Part shown: positions 8,788-16,207 of the stretch, piece after piece
Layout: the number at the start of each line of letters is the position of its first letter
Numbering within the stretch: the first letter of the stretch is position 1
DNA from: Flavobacterium urocaniciphilum
GTDB lineage: Bacteria; Bacteroidota; Bacteroidia; Flavobacteriales; Flavobacteriaceae
Length of the DNA stretch: 64,000 bases
Assembly (NCBI RefSeq): GCF_900110615.1
Contig: NZ_FOEI01000005.1
Span: 124,001 to 188,000 of the forward strand
Reading direction: 5' to 3'
Position numbers and translations under genes: made by a program
The notes under the pieces: model-generated
Seen by the model: only the letters and a program-made list of their open reading frames with translations
Told to the model about the DNA's origin: nothing
Database searches by the model: none

Positions 8788-8825
8788 AAATAAAAACTGG
8801 TTTAACCAAATATAATAATTTTTAT

Positions 8826-8853
8826 TTACGATGTACAATTTTGGATTTGCGAA
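8826..8853. repeat. Heptanucleotide repeat tract, 4 units, TTACGAT family
   Basis: ttacgat, gtacaat, tttggat, ttgcgaa in register, upstream of the methyltransferase-like gene. The order of words parallels part of the 3569 tract. Confidence 0.6.
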
Positions 8854-8985
8854 TTTATAAAACCATACAATTCATGTAAGTTTTACTATAAAATCGAAAA
8901 AATGTAGATTTTTTTTTACTTGAAAGATTTGAGAAATCGCATAAAATAAACAGATCTTTTGATCTAAATGTTTAAGAAATCAAAA

Positions 8986-9013
8986 TGCGTAAATCTCAAA
9001 TCGTAAACTGTAT
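8986..9013. repeat. Heptanucleotide repeat tract, 4 units, TTACGAT family (inverted)
   Basis: tgcgtaa, atctcaa, atcgtaa, actgtat in register. The reverse complement carries ttacgat and ttgagat, both present in the 3569 tract. It ends one base from the stop codon at 9015. Confidence 0.65.
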
Positions 9014-9014
9014 A

Positions 9015-9170
9015 TTATTGTTCTTTTTTCAAAGATTGCTTGTATTGCTCTAGAATAGAGGCTTTTTTAGCTGCAGAAGTTTCTTTAGTTTGTTGAATTT
9101 TCTTCATATGATTATCAATCTGCTTTTTATGCTTATCTCTATTTACTTTATTGTTTCTTCCCATTATCAT
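9015..9170 (-). CDS. Small basic protein at the end of a four-gene operon
   Basis: 51 residues from the ATG at 9170 (a second ATG at 9164 would give 49). It is very Lys/Gln-rich (GRNNKVNRDKHKKQIDNH, then SILEQYKQSLKKEQ) with no hydrophobic segment; probably helical and possibly nucleic-acid binding. Its ATG directly follows the stop of the upstream gene, so it is the fourth gene of the 11209-9015 operon. Family not recognised. Confidence 0.6.
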   Translation of the reverse strand: MIMGRNNKVNRDKHKKQIDNHMKKIQQTKETSAAKKASILEQYKQSLKKEQ

Positions 9171-9701
9171 TTACTTTAATTTCGATTTCAAATTTACGAA
9201 AGTTTCAGTGGTATTCATCAAATCTGATAGTATTTTACGCTTTTTTGCTTCAAAATCGTCTAAATTTAAGTATTTGGCCCAAGAATTACTTTGTAAAACT
9301 TCTTTTATTTCTTTGATACGTTTGGCTGTATCTGCCGCATTACGCACTACTTGATTGTTATAGTTTGGATTATTTTTATGATTGAAATGCACTTCTTCCT
9401 TATCCCAATCAATTTCAATATAAAATAGCTTTTCGGTTTCGTTATTAGGATAAAAATCTGTCCAATTGGCAAAACCGATAATTTCTTTTTGATTTTTATA
9501 TTCCGAATTTGGAATTAATCGCCACCTGCAATTTGCCGCTCTTCCCCAATGATTCGATTTTCGGAAAACACCTACTTCTGTGAAGTAATATTCGCTACCT
9601 GAATTACTTTTATAACTCAACTTCAAATTACTGAGTTCTGAATTATCTACTTGTTGAAACAAACAAAAAGTATGCTTATGAAAATTGTTGCGATTGTACA
9701 T
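9171..9701 (-). CDS. Conserved hypothetical protein, operon 11209-9015
   Basis: 176 residues, no signal peptide. Aromatic-rich N-terminal half with FRKSNHWGRAANCRWRL and NWTDFYPNNETEKLFYIEIDW; the C-terminal third (from about 115) is charged and helical. Start and stop overlap the upstream gene by one base (TAATG), indicating translational coupling. The HWGRAANCRW block looks like the conserved core. I cannot assign a function. Confidence 0.7.
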   Translation of the reverse strand: MYNRNNFHKHTFCLFQQVDNSELSNLKLSYKSNSGSEYYFTEVGVFRKSNHWGRAANCRWRLIPNSEYKNQKEIIGFANWTDFYPNNETEKLFYIEIDWDKEEVHFNHKNNPNYNNQVVRNAADTAKRIKEIKEVLQSNSWAKYLNLDDFEAKKRKILSDLMNTTETFVNLKSKLK

Positions 9702-10279
9702 TAAAACTCACCTAATTTTAATTCCCAAACTGTTTTTTGAGTTGTCCCAAATGATTTTAAAACTGGAAACAAATACACTTTTTGAACCAAATTATAGGTT
9801 TTAGTAACCGATTTATTAGTTACTAATAATTGGTATTTCATTTCGAAATTATTAGCATTTAAAGCTGTATTTTGAATATTTGAAAGTGTAACTACAAACT
9901 TATTTTCTTTACATAATTGAAGTAATTGCAGTAATGTAATTTTCTTATCTGAACCAGTAATAAAATCATTTACCAACATGTTTTCTGATAGATACATTTG
10001 AAGTATTGACTTGTCTATTTCTTGCTGTAAATCAGCACTTTCCGATTGGTTATATAAAGTTAAATAGTTATAGAAATCTGAAATGAATTGTTCGCTTTGA
10101 TTGGAATAAGCGGCGATGACTTTAGCATTAAATTGAGCTGCAATTGAATTTACAGGAACTGTTTTTTTAGACAATTCTTTCGCTGTAACAGCCTCTTCTT
10201 TTACAGAATTGTTGTTACCCGAACTTTGTCCAATTAACAGTATTGGAAAAAACAGCAATATGTGAATTAAGTTTTTCAT
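9701..10279 (-). CDS. Secreted hypothetical protein, operon 11209-9015
   Basis: 192 residues with a clear signal peptide (MKNLIHILLFFPILLIGQSS), so exported to the periplasm or outer membrane. The mature part has a helical region (SIAAQFNAKVIAAYSNQSEQ) and a C-terminal beta-rich half. Its ATG abuts the stop of the upstream gene (TAAATG) and its stop overlaps the next start by one base. No known domain recognised. Confidence 0.7.
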   Translation of the reverse strand: MKNLIHILLFFPILLIGQSSGNNNSVKEEAVTAKELSKKTVPVNSIAAQFNAKVIAAYSNQSEQFISDFYNYLTLYNQSESADLQQEIDKSILQMYLSENMLVNDFITGSDKKITLLQLLQLCKENKFVVTLSNIQNTALNANNFEMKYQLLVTNKSVTKTYNLVQKVYLFPVLKSFGTTQKTVWELKLGEF

Positions 10280-11209
10280 TTATTCTTCTGTTAATCTTAA
10301 AAAAGATATTTTATTATCCTTTTCTTGTTTTAATTCTACAATTTTTAATTTTTTCAACGAAGCGGATGGAATGATAACTTTTTGTGAAAATTCGGATTTA
10401 TTAAAATATTCAGCACCTAAATTATCTTGTAACATTACCATGACTTCCAAATTATCAGACAAAATTTTATTCAATTGTTCCTTTCTGGTTTGCCAATCTT
10501 TAATATCGCTTTTCATAAAGGCTTTCAACATCATCGCATAATCATTCGGATTCAGTTCAATTCTTGAAAGTGGTTCATTTGGCGAAAGGGTAACTTCTTT
10601 TTGTTTGTAAAACGGACTTTTAATTACCACTTTTGTTTCTTTTTCCAGCTTTAAAGTTGACGTTTGAATATCAATTGGTTTTTCAACTGAATCTTCTACA
10701 ATAAAAGCCTTTACTTCTTCTTTAGAAATTGAATCTTTTGTAAAACTATTTTGCAATTCAATTTTCTGATGTTCATTAGAAGTGAATTTCCATACTAAAA
10801 AGCCAATTAAAACAATTCCAACTATCAAAATCGTCATCCATTGCTTGTTGAAGGGCCAAATTCCTAATTTCTTTTTTGAATTTTCATTAGAAACATCCTT
10901 TATTTCTTCTTTTTCTACAACAGCATTATCAACAAATTTAAACTCATCCCAACCCGATTTTCCAACATACACACTTAAAATATCCAACATATCTTTTCGT
11001 GGTAATTTCTCGTTAGTTTCTGGTTTTAAATGCGTGTAAATCCATTTTTCACTTACCGATTGTTTTGTTTTTAACTGAATATCATCAATTAAATTCAAAA
11101 TATCTTGAGAACTAAAACTTTTCCAACTTCCGTTAAAATACGGATAGCTATTTTGGTATTGCTCCAAAACACTTTTCTTAAGTTGATAAAAGATTTCTAA
11201 TTCTGTCAT
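10280..11209 (-). CDS. Single-pass membrane protein, first gene of operon 11209-9015
   Basis: 309 residues. A cytoplasmic N-terminal domain of about 100 residues (SFSSQDILNLIDDIQLKT, PRKDMLDILSVYVG) is followed by a membrane helix (about 126-142, WMTILIVGIVLIGFLVW) and a periplasmic domain of about 165 residues. Topology resembles an anti-sigma or signal-transfer protein, but no sigma factor gene is adjacent. It heads the operon and is divergent from the secreted protein at 11370. The function is not known. Confidence 0.72.
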   Translation of the reverse strand: MTELEIFYQLKKSVLEQYQNSYPYFNGSWKSFSSQDILNLIDDIQLKTKQSVSEKWIYTHLKPETNEKLPRKDMLDILSVYVGKSGWDEFKFVDNAVVEKEEIKDVSNENSKKKLGIWPFNKQWMTILIVGIVLIGFLVWKFTSNEHQKIELQNSFTKDSISKEEVKAFIVEDSVEKPIDIQTSTLKLEKETKVVIKSPFYKQKEVTLSPNEPLSRIELNPNDYAMMLKAFMKSDIKDWQTRKEQLNKILSDNLEVMVMLQDNLGAEYFNKSEFSQKVIIPSASLKKLKIVELKQEKDNKISFLRLTEE

Positions 11210-11333
11210 AAATGAATAATCAAAAGTAGTTTTTACTTGTTTTTTTATTACTGTAAAACTGCTGTAAATGTACTGAAAATACTTTACATTCAGTAAACAG
11301 CGGTTTTACCAAATAAAAATTTTGGTGTTGGAC

Positions 11334-11341
11334 TAAGTTTG
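11334..11341 (+). promoter_or_regulatory. -7 promoter element TAAGTTTG for the gene at 11370
   Basis: Exact TAnnTTTG match 28 bp before the ATG in the divergent 160-bp intergenic region. No clear TTTG at -33. Confidence 0.4.
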
Positions 11342-11369
11342 CCTTGTTAAACTTTAAAAACAAATTATT

Positions 11370-12386
11370 ATGAAAAATTTAAACCCAATTTTAGCAACTT
11401 TATTCGTAGTTACTTCTTCATCTTTATTCGCACAACATTCTGGAAATGTAAACAGTGAGGATGCCTTAAGAAAAGAAGCCAGCGGTAATTACAATTATCA
11501 AAACCCGAATCAGTATCACAATCGAGATGTACCAACTATTCAAACAACTTATAGTAATGAAAACGAAATGGTTATTTCTATTAAAGGAATTTATAACGAG
11601 AAAGCTACCGCACAAAAAGCAGTTTTTAGCGTGTTACAAGTAGGGAAAACAGCTGAAGAAGTTACCGACTTAATGGATAACAGACTAAATACAGTAATGA
11701 ATGAAATGAAATCGTTTAATGCCGAAATTGAAGTGATTACAGATATGATTTCTTTTGTTCCGATGTATGATTATGAAGTGACAAAGAAAATTTTCAATCC
11801 GAAAACCTATAATGAAAAACCAAGCGGATTTGAATTGAAAAAGAATTTAATCATCAAATTTAAAAACACTAATGATTTGAATAAAATTATGAGTATTTGC
11901 GCCAAACAAGAAATTTATGATTTAGCTAAAGTGGATTATGTTACGAGTAATTTAGATCATATTAGAGATGTTTTACAATTGAAAGCATCTGAAGAATACA
12001 AGCAAATGCTTACAAATTATTCTGCTATTATGAATACCGATTTATTCAAAAAAGAAAAAACGTTAGTGGAAGGTTATTCAACTCTATATCCGATGGAAAG
12101 TTACAAAGCCTATACCGCTTATAGTCAGGCTGCCATCAATTTTTCACCAGATAGTCAAGTCAATAATATTCGTAAAAACTCCACACAATTTTACGATGCT
12201 GCTTTAGCAAAATCACATACTTTTGTTGTGAATGCAGATATAACAGAACCAACCATTCAGATATTTTACGATTTAACAATTCGAATTAAATTAAAAGAAG
12301 ATCAGTTACCCAAAAATACCATCATTAGAAACAACAGATATTACATTATAACAGCCACAGGAGATATAAAACCTTTAATATTATAG
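11370..12386 (+). CDS. Secreted protein with a SIMPL (DUF541)-like domain
   Basis: 338 residues with a signal peptide (MKNLNPILATLFVVTSSSLFAQ). From about 65 on, ENEMVISIKGIYNEKATAQKA and VLQVGKTAEEVTDLMDNRL look like the start of a SIMPL domain: a beta strand with a G, then the T-AEE helix. The second SIMPL-type protein of the window is at 17256. The C-terminal half continues with a helical region and a final beta hairpin ending YYIITATGDIKPLIL. Divergent from the operon at 11209, with which it may share a role. The assignment rests on motif memory only. Confidence 0.55.
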   Translation: MKNLNPILATLFVVTSSSLFAQHSGNVNSEDALRKEASGNYNYQNPNQYHNRDVPTIQTTYSNENEMVISIKGIYNEKATAQKAVFSVLQVGKTAEEVTDLMDNRLNTVMNEMKSFNAEIEVITDMISFVPMYDYEVTKKIFNPKTYNEKPSGFELKKNLIIKFKNTNDLNKIMSICAKQEIYDLAKVDYVTSNLDHIRDVLQLKASEEYKQMLTNYSAIMNTDLFKKEKTLVEGYSTLYPMESYKAYTAYSQAAINFSPDSQVNNIRKNSTQFYDAALAKSHTFVVNADITEPTIQIFYDLTIRIKLKEDQLPKNTIIRNNRYYIITATGDIKPLIL

Positions 12387-12408
12387 GAATTAATTCGATA
12401 ACATTTAG

Positions 12409-12441
12409 AACACCAATAGAGCAATTTATTGGTGTTTTTTT
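12409..12441 (+). terminator. Rho-independent terminator after the SIMPL-like gene
   Basis: Stem aacaccaata / tattggtgtt (12409-12418 and 12427-12436) with 8-nt loop and T-run. A longer upstream reading of the next gene would begin inside this hairpin, which argues against that start. Confidence 0.85.
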
Positions 12442-12458
12442 ATTTATATTTTATAGAG

Positions 12459-12466
12459 TATCTTTA
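12459..12466 (+). promoter_or_regulatory. -7 element TATCTTTA for the Crp/Fnr gene
   Basis: Close to TAnnTTTG (last base A), 19 bp before the ATG at 12486. Confidence 0.4.
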
Positions 12467-12485
12467 CAAAAAAATAAAGAAAAAG

Positions 12486-13118
12486 ATGAGAGAACTTCTA
12501 GAAAACGCTTATGGTTATTTGTTTGAAGATGAATTAATTGAAGAAATAATCAAAGTAGCACAATATAGAAAATTCAAATCGGATGATTATTTAATTGAAA
12601 TTGGTGATGCCATTTTATTCATGCCTTTATTATTAAGTGGTGCTATTAAGATATTGCGTGAAGATGAAAAAGGAGATGAATTTTTACTATACTTTTTAGA
12701 AAGAGGTGATACTTGTGCCATGACCATGAATTGTTGTATGGGTAAAAGCAAAAGTAAAATTAGAGCTGTTGCTGAAACGGATGGCGAAATGTTAATGATT
12801 CCAGTTGAATATATGGAAACTTGGCTAACCAAATACAAAACATGGAGAAATTATGTTTTAGAAAGTTATAACATTCGTTTCAATGAAATGCTTGAAGCCA
12901 TTGATACTTTAGCTTTTAAAAATTTAGATGAACGTATCTATAAATATCTTGTTGACAAAGTAAAAGTTTTAGGAAACACAGAAATTGCGAATACACATCA
13001 AGAAATTGCTTCGGAAATGCATACTTCTAGAGTTGTAGTTTCTCGATTATTAAAAGGATTGGAAATTGATGGTAAGATAAAATTACATCGTAATAAAATT
13101 GAAGTCCTAAAATTTTAA
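12486..13118 (+). CDS. Crp/Fnr family transcriptional regulator
   Basis: 210 residues from ATG 12486. An upstream in-frame ATG at 12429 lies in the terminator and promoter DNA and is rejected. The N-terminal cyclic-nucleotide-binding-like beta roll is followed by a C-terminal helix-turn-helix (THQEIASEMHTSRVVVSRLLKGLE). The recognition helix keeps the S-R pair of FNR but has V where FNR has E209. The four cysteine ligands of an FNR iron-sulfur cluster are missing; only a CAMTMNCC segment is present, so direct O2 sensing as in FNR is not shown. Sites matching NTGAY-N4-RTCAN upstream of the next gene and of hemN are its likely targets. Confidence 0.88.
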   Translation: MRELLENAYGYLFEDELIEEIIKVAQYRKFKSDDYLIEIGDAILFMPLLLSGAIKILREDEKGDEFLLYFLERGDTCAMTMNCCMGKSKSKIRAVAETDGEMLMIPVEYMETWLTKYKTWRNYVLESYNIRFNEMLEAIDTLAFKNLDERIYKYLVDKVKVLGNTEIANTHQEIASEMHTSRVVVSRLLKGLEIDGKIKLHRNKIEVLKF

Positions 13119-13128
13119 AAATGTTAAT

Positions 13129-13144
13129 ACTGATATAAATCAGT
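13129..13144. promoter_or_regulatory. Fnr-type operator upstream of the MBL/rhodanese gene
   Basis: Perfect palindrome actgatataaatcagt: ACTGAT and ATCAGT arms with a 4-bp centre, close to the FNR consensus TTGAT-N4-ATCAA. The centre is 36.5 bp upstream of the end of the -7 box, identical to the hemN site. Confidence 0.65.
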
Positions 13145-13165
13145 TTTTTTAAAATTCAAAACCAC

Positions 13166-13173
13166 TAAATTTG
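13166..13173 (+). promoter_or_regulatory. -7 element TAAATTTG of the MBL/rhodanese gene
   Basis: Exact TAnnTTTG 16 bp before the ATG. The -33 position falls at the edge of the Fnr-type palindrome. Confidence 0.55.
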
Positions 13174-13189
13174 CTAAAAAATTAATCAA

Positions 13190-14596
13190 ATGAAAATCGA
13201 ACAAATATATACGAGCTGTATCGCTCAAGCTGCTTATTATTTAGAAAGTAATGGTGAAGTTGCCATTTTTGACCCGTTAAGAGAAGTACAACCATACATT
13301 GATAGAGCGGAAAAAGACAACGCTAAAATAAAATACATTTTTGAAACACATTTTCATGCTGATTTCGTTTCTGGACATTTAGATTTAGCTAAAAAAACGG
13401 GAGCGCAAATAGTATATGGACCAACTGCTAAACCTAATTTCGATTTTATTAGCGCTACTGATAACCAAGAATTTAAACTTGGAAATTATACTATAAGAGT
13501 TATTCATACACCAGGTCATACTTTAGAAAGTACCTGTTATTTATTAATTGATGAAAATGGTAAAGAACATGGAATAATTACAGGTGACACTTTATTTATT
13601 GGAGATGTTGGCCGACCTGATTTAGCACAGGCTTTAGTAAAAGATTTAAATCAGGATGTTTTAGCAGGTTATTTATTCGATTCTTTACGAAATAAAATCA
13701 TGCCTTTAGCTGATAATTTAATTGTATATCCTAGTCATGGTGCTGGAAGTGCTTGTGGAAAAAACATGAGTAAAGAAACTACTGATACTTTAGGGAATCA
13801 GAAAAAAACGAATTATGCTTTACGTGCTGATATGACTAAAGAAGAGTTTAAAGCAGAATTATTAGATGGTTTAGCTCCTCCTCCAGCCTATTTCCCTCAG
13901 AATGTAATGATGAACATTCAAGGATATGAAAGTTTAGAAACAGTTGTAAATAAAGGAAACACTGCTTTAGATCCTTCAGCTTTTAGATTAGTAGCCGAAC
14001 AAAATGAAGCTATTATTTTAGATGTTAGAAACGAATACGACTTCATTGAAGAACATATTCCTGCATCTATATTTATTGGATTAAACGGACAATTTGCTCC
14101 TTGGGTTGGTGCCGTTATTAAAGACGTAAAACAACCCATTTTACTAGTTACTCCTGAAGGTAAAGAAGAAGAAACAATTACTCGTTTATCTCGTGTTGGT
14201 TTTGATAATACTCTAGGTTATTTAAAAGGTGGAATTGCATCTTGGAAAAATGCCGGATTTGAAACAGATTCTTTACAATCAGTTACTCCTGAAACATTTG
14301 CTGAAAATGTTGAAAATGCTATAGTAATTGACGCTAGAAGACCAGGTGAATTTAATGCTGAGCATATTGAAAACGCTAAAAACATTCCATTAGATTATTT
14401 ACATGATAGCTTTGCCGAAGTTCCTAAAGAAGAAACTTTCTATGTACATTGTGCAGGTGGATATCGTTCGGTAATTTGGGCTTCAATTATGAAAGCTAAA
14501 GGATATCACAACTTAATCAACATAGAAAAAGGAATGGCTGGTATAAGAAATACTAGTGTTAAACTAACAAAATTTGTTTGTCCATCTACTTTATAA
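13190..14596 (+). CDS. MBL-fold persulfide dioxygenase-like protein fused to two rhodanese domains
   Basis: 468 residues. The N-terminal metallo-beta-lactamase domain has H54-F-H56-A-D58-F, H110 (HTPGH), D133 (TGDTLF) and H183 (PSHGAG), the ETHE1/CstB-type iron site. Two rhodanese domains follow. The first (about 255-360) has no catalytic cysteine (LLVTPEGKEEE at the loop); the second (about 365-468) has C421 in HCAGGYRS. The architecture is that of CstB-like proteins, which oxidise protein- or thiol-bound sulfane sulfur. Cytoplasmic, no signal peptide. An Fnr-type site precedes it, so expression is probably tied to oxygen or sulfide status. Confidence 0.88.
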   Translation: MKIEQIYTSCIAQAAYYLESNGEVAIFDPLREVQPYIDRAEKDNAKIKYIFETHFHADFVSGHLDLAKKTGAQIVYGPTAKPNFDFISATDNQEFKLGNYTIRVIHTPGHTLESTCYLLIDENGKEHGIITGDTLFIGDVGRPDLAQALVKDLNQDVLAGYLFDSLRNKIMPLADNLIVYPSHGAGSACGKNMSKETTDTLGNQKKTNYALRADMTKEEFKAELLDGLAPPPAYFPQNVMMNIQGYESLETVVNKGNTALDPSAFRLVAEQNEAIILDVRNEYDFIEEHIPASIFIGLNGQFAPWVGAVIKDVKQPILLVTPEGKEEETITRLSRVGFDNTLGYLKGGIASWKNAGFETDSLQSVTPETFAENVENAIVIDARRPGEFNAEHIENAKNIPLDYLHDSFAEVPKEETFYVHCAGGYRSVIWASIMKAKGYHNLINIEKGMAGIRNTSVKLTKFVCPSTL

Positions 14597-14627
14597 AAAA
14601 CAAAAGATCAAATACATAATAATTTAA

Positions 14628-14635
14628 TACATTTG
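14628..14635 (+). promoter_or_regulatory. -7 element TACATTTG before the TlpA-like gene
   Basis: Exact TAnnTTTG match 27 bp before the ATG at 14663. Confidence 0.45.
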
Positions 14636-14662
14636 CCCAAAATTTAAAAATTTCAATTTAAA

Positions 14663-15769
14663 ATGAAGAAAATTCTAATTACATTAATCGCTGCTACATT
14701 TTTAGTATCATGCAAAAAAGAAGATTATACAATTTCAGGAGACATTAAAAATCATAAAGGAGCAGATTATGTTTATATAGAAATTCAAAATGGTGACAAA
14801 CCAAAAGTTATTGACTCTGTTAAAATTAAAGATGGAAAATTTGAATTTAAAGGAAAAGCAGATTCATTAGATATCGCATTTATTAAAATTCCTGCAATTC
14901 AATGTATATTTCCGTTTGTTTTAGAAAATGGTTCAATAGATATAAAAATAAACAAAGATTCTATTTTTGCTCCAAAAATTTCTGGTACTGAAAATAATGA
15001 TGATTTACAAAAATTCAACAATGACATCATTAAATTGAATAAAGAAATGAATGATTTTGCTATGAAAAATCAATCAGCTTATAATGAAGCTACTGCAAAA
15101 AATGACCAAGTAACAATAGAGAAATTGACAACTGAAATTAAAAAAATTCGTCAAAATTTAATTGATTTCACTCCAAACTATATTAAAAACAACAAAAATT
15201 TTATTGCTTTAATTGTTCTAGAAAATTTTGCTATAAGAGGTAATATGCCCGCAAATGAAGCAAAAACGCATTATAATAAGTTTTCAGAAGAATTAAAAAA
15301 TACTAAGTCAGGTATTAGAATTAATAAAGTATTAAATCCAAATACTGGAAAAAAAAAAGTAAATAAAGCAGCAGACTTTTCAGCTAAAACACCAGACGGA
15401 AAATTAGTTTCTTTAAAGGAAAGTTTAGGAAAAGTAACCATCATCGATTTTTGGGCTTCTTGGTGTCCTCCTTGTAGAGCTGAAAATCCAAATATAGTAG
15501 CTTTATATAACGAATTTCATGCAAAAGGATTAAACATTATAGGTGTTTCCTTAGATGATAATATTGACTCTTGGAAAAAAGCTATTGAAAAAGATAAATT
15601 AACATGGACACATGTTTCTAATCTAAAAAAATGGGAAGATCCAATTGCTAAAATGTATCAAGTTGAAGAAATTCCAGCTACATTTTTGTTAGATGCACAA
15701 GGAATTATCATTGCTAAAAACTTACATGGTGATGAATTAAAAGCAAAAATTGCTGAGCTTTTAAAATAA
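14663..15769 (+). CDS. TlpA-family thiol-disulfide lipoprotein with DUF4369 domain
   Basis: 368 residues. The lipoprotein signal ends in FLVSC (C17). The N-terminal DUF4369-type beta domain (about 23-115, starting YTISGDIKNHKG) and a helical linker lead to a C-terminal thioredoxin fold with WASWCPPCRAE, active cysteines C268 and C271, and a cis-proline loop IPATFLLD. This arrangement is common in Bacteroidota periplasmic thiol-disulfide oxidoreductases. It may act in cytochrome or other extracytoplasmic thiol maturation; no specific partner is shown. Followed by a strong terminator. Confidence 0.87.
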   Translation: MKKILITLIAATFLVSCKKEDYTISGDIKNHKGADYVYIEIQNGDKPKVIDSVKIKDGKFEFKGKADSLDIAFIKIPAIQCIFPFVLENGSIDIKINKDSIFAPKISGTENNDDLQKFNNDIIKLNKEMNDFAMKNQSAYNEATAKNDQVTIEKLTTEIKKIRQNLIDFTPNYIKNNKNFIALIVLENFAIRGNMPANEAKTHYNKFSEELKNTKSGIRINKVLNPNTGKKKVNKAADFSAKTPDGKLVSLKESLGKVTIIDFWASWCPPCRAENPNIVALYNEFHAKGLNIIGVSLDDNIDSWKKAIEKDKLTWTHVSNLKKWEDPIAKMYQVEEIPATFLLDAQGIIIAKNLHGDELKAKIAELLK

Positions 15770-15787
15770 AAAACACCAAAACAAATA

Positions 15788-15826
15788 AAAAATCCGTTTC
15801 AAGTAAATTGAGACGGATTTTTTTAT
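15788..15826 (+). terminator. Rho-independent terminator after the TlpA-like gene
   Basis: Stem aaatccgtttca / tgagacggattt (15790-15801, 15809-15820) with a 7-nt loop and T-run. Confidence 0.85.
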
Positions 15827-15877
15827 ATTTCATAATCAACGTTTTACAAAATATTTAAAAAAATGTTGTAAAATATG

Positions 15878-15908
15878 TTTGCAACTAAGAAAAACAATTA
15901 TATATTTG
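15878..15908 (+). promoter_or_regulatory. Promoter of tRNA-Tyr
   Basis: TTTG at 15878-15881 and TATATTTG at 15901-15908, 19 bp apart: a full Bacteroidota -33/-7 promoter, 23 bp before the tRNA. Confidence 0.75.
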
Positions 15909-15930
15909 CACCACTCTAAAAAAGCGAGTT

Positions 15931-16011
15931 GGGGAGATACTCAAGCGGCCAACGAGGACGGACTGTAAATCCGTTGGGAAACCTTCGCAGGTTCGAATCC
16001 TGCTCTCCCCA
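15931..16011 (+). tRNA. tRNA-Tyr (GTA)
   Basis: Acceptor stem ggggaga (15931-15937) pairs with tctcccc (16004-16010), discriminator A at 16011, CCA not encoded. Anticodon GTA at 15965-15967 in the loop ctGTAaa. There is a long variable arm, as expected for bacterial tRNA-Tyr, and the T loop is ggttcgaatcc. Confidence 0.96.
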
Positions 16012-16017
16012 CAAATT

Positions 16018-16044
16018 AAGCACTTCATTTGAAGTGCTTTTTTT
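16018..16044 (+). terminator. Terminator of tRNA-Tyr
   Basis: aagcacttca / tgaagtgctt (16018-16027, 16030-16039) followed by T-run. The same hairpin recurs at 16223-16244. Confidence 0.85.
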
Positions 16045-16066
16045 ATTTAGAAAATATCGTAGATTC

Positions 16067-16082
16067 TCCCGAAATTTCGGGA
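16067..16082. repeat. Dispersed palindrome TCCCGAA-NN-TTCGGGA, copy 2
   Basis: Perfect 7-bp arms, spacer at. No T-run follows. Confidence 0.75.
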
Positions 16083-16084
16083 CT

Positions 16085-16145
16085 ACTCTCCCCACAAAAT
16101 AAATGGATAAAGAAAAAGCACCAAGTTTACTTGAGTGCTTTTTTT
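16085..16145 (+). repeat. Second copy of tRNA 3' end plus terminator-like hairpin
   Basis: ctctccccacaaa, identical to the end of tRNA-Tyr and the bases after it, is followed by a hairpin with aagcaccaag / cttgagtgctt arms (16116-16140) and a T-run. It looks like a decayed duplicate of the tRNA tail. Confidence 0.6.
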
Positions 16146-16159
16146 GTTTCATTTAGTTT

Positions 16160-16207
16160 GAGTAAGGTTCACCTTACTCAGGATCACGGAACAAAGTGGA
16201 GTAATCC
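16160..16207. repeat. Palindromic element between terminators
   Basis: A perfect 9-bp inverted repeat gagtaaggt-tc-accttactc (16160-16179) is directly followed by an imperfect one, ggatcac-N13-gtaatcc (16181-16207). It resembles short interspersed palindromic DNA. Confidence 0.5.

Noticed and set aside
8952..8965. Palindrome agatcttttgatct as an Fnr-type site
   Set aside because: The half-sites are AGATC/GATCT, not NTGAY/RTCAN, and no -7 box lies at the proper distance.
12429..12485. N-terminal extension of the Crp/Fnr protein
   Set aside because: It begins inside the terminator of the preceding gene and upstream of the likely promoter.
15916..16152. Minus-strand frame across tRNA-Tyr containing EQDSNLRRFPNGF
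   Set aside because: It is antisense to the tRNA and its terminator; this peptide type is a well-known false gene call over tRNAs.
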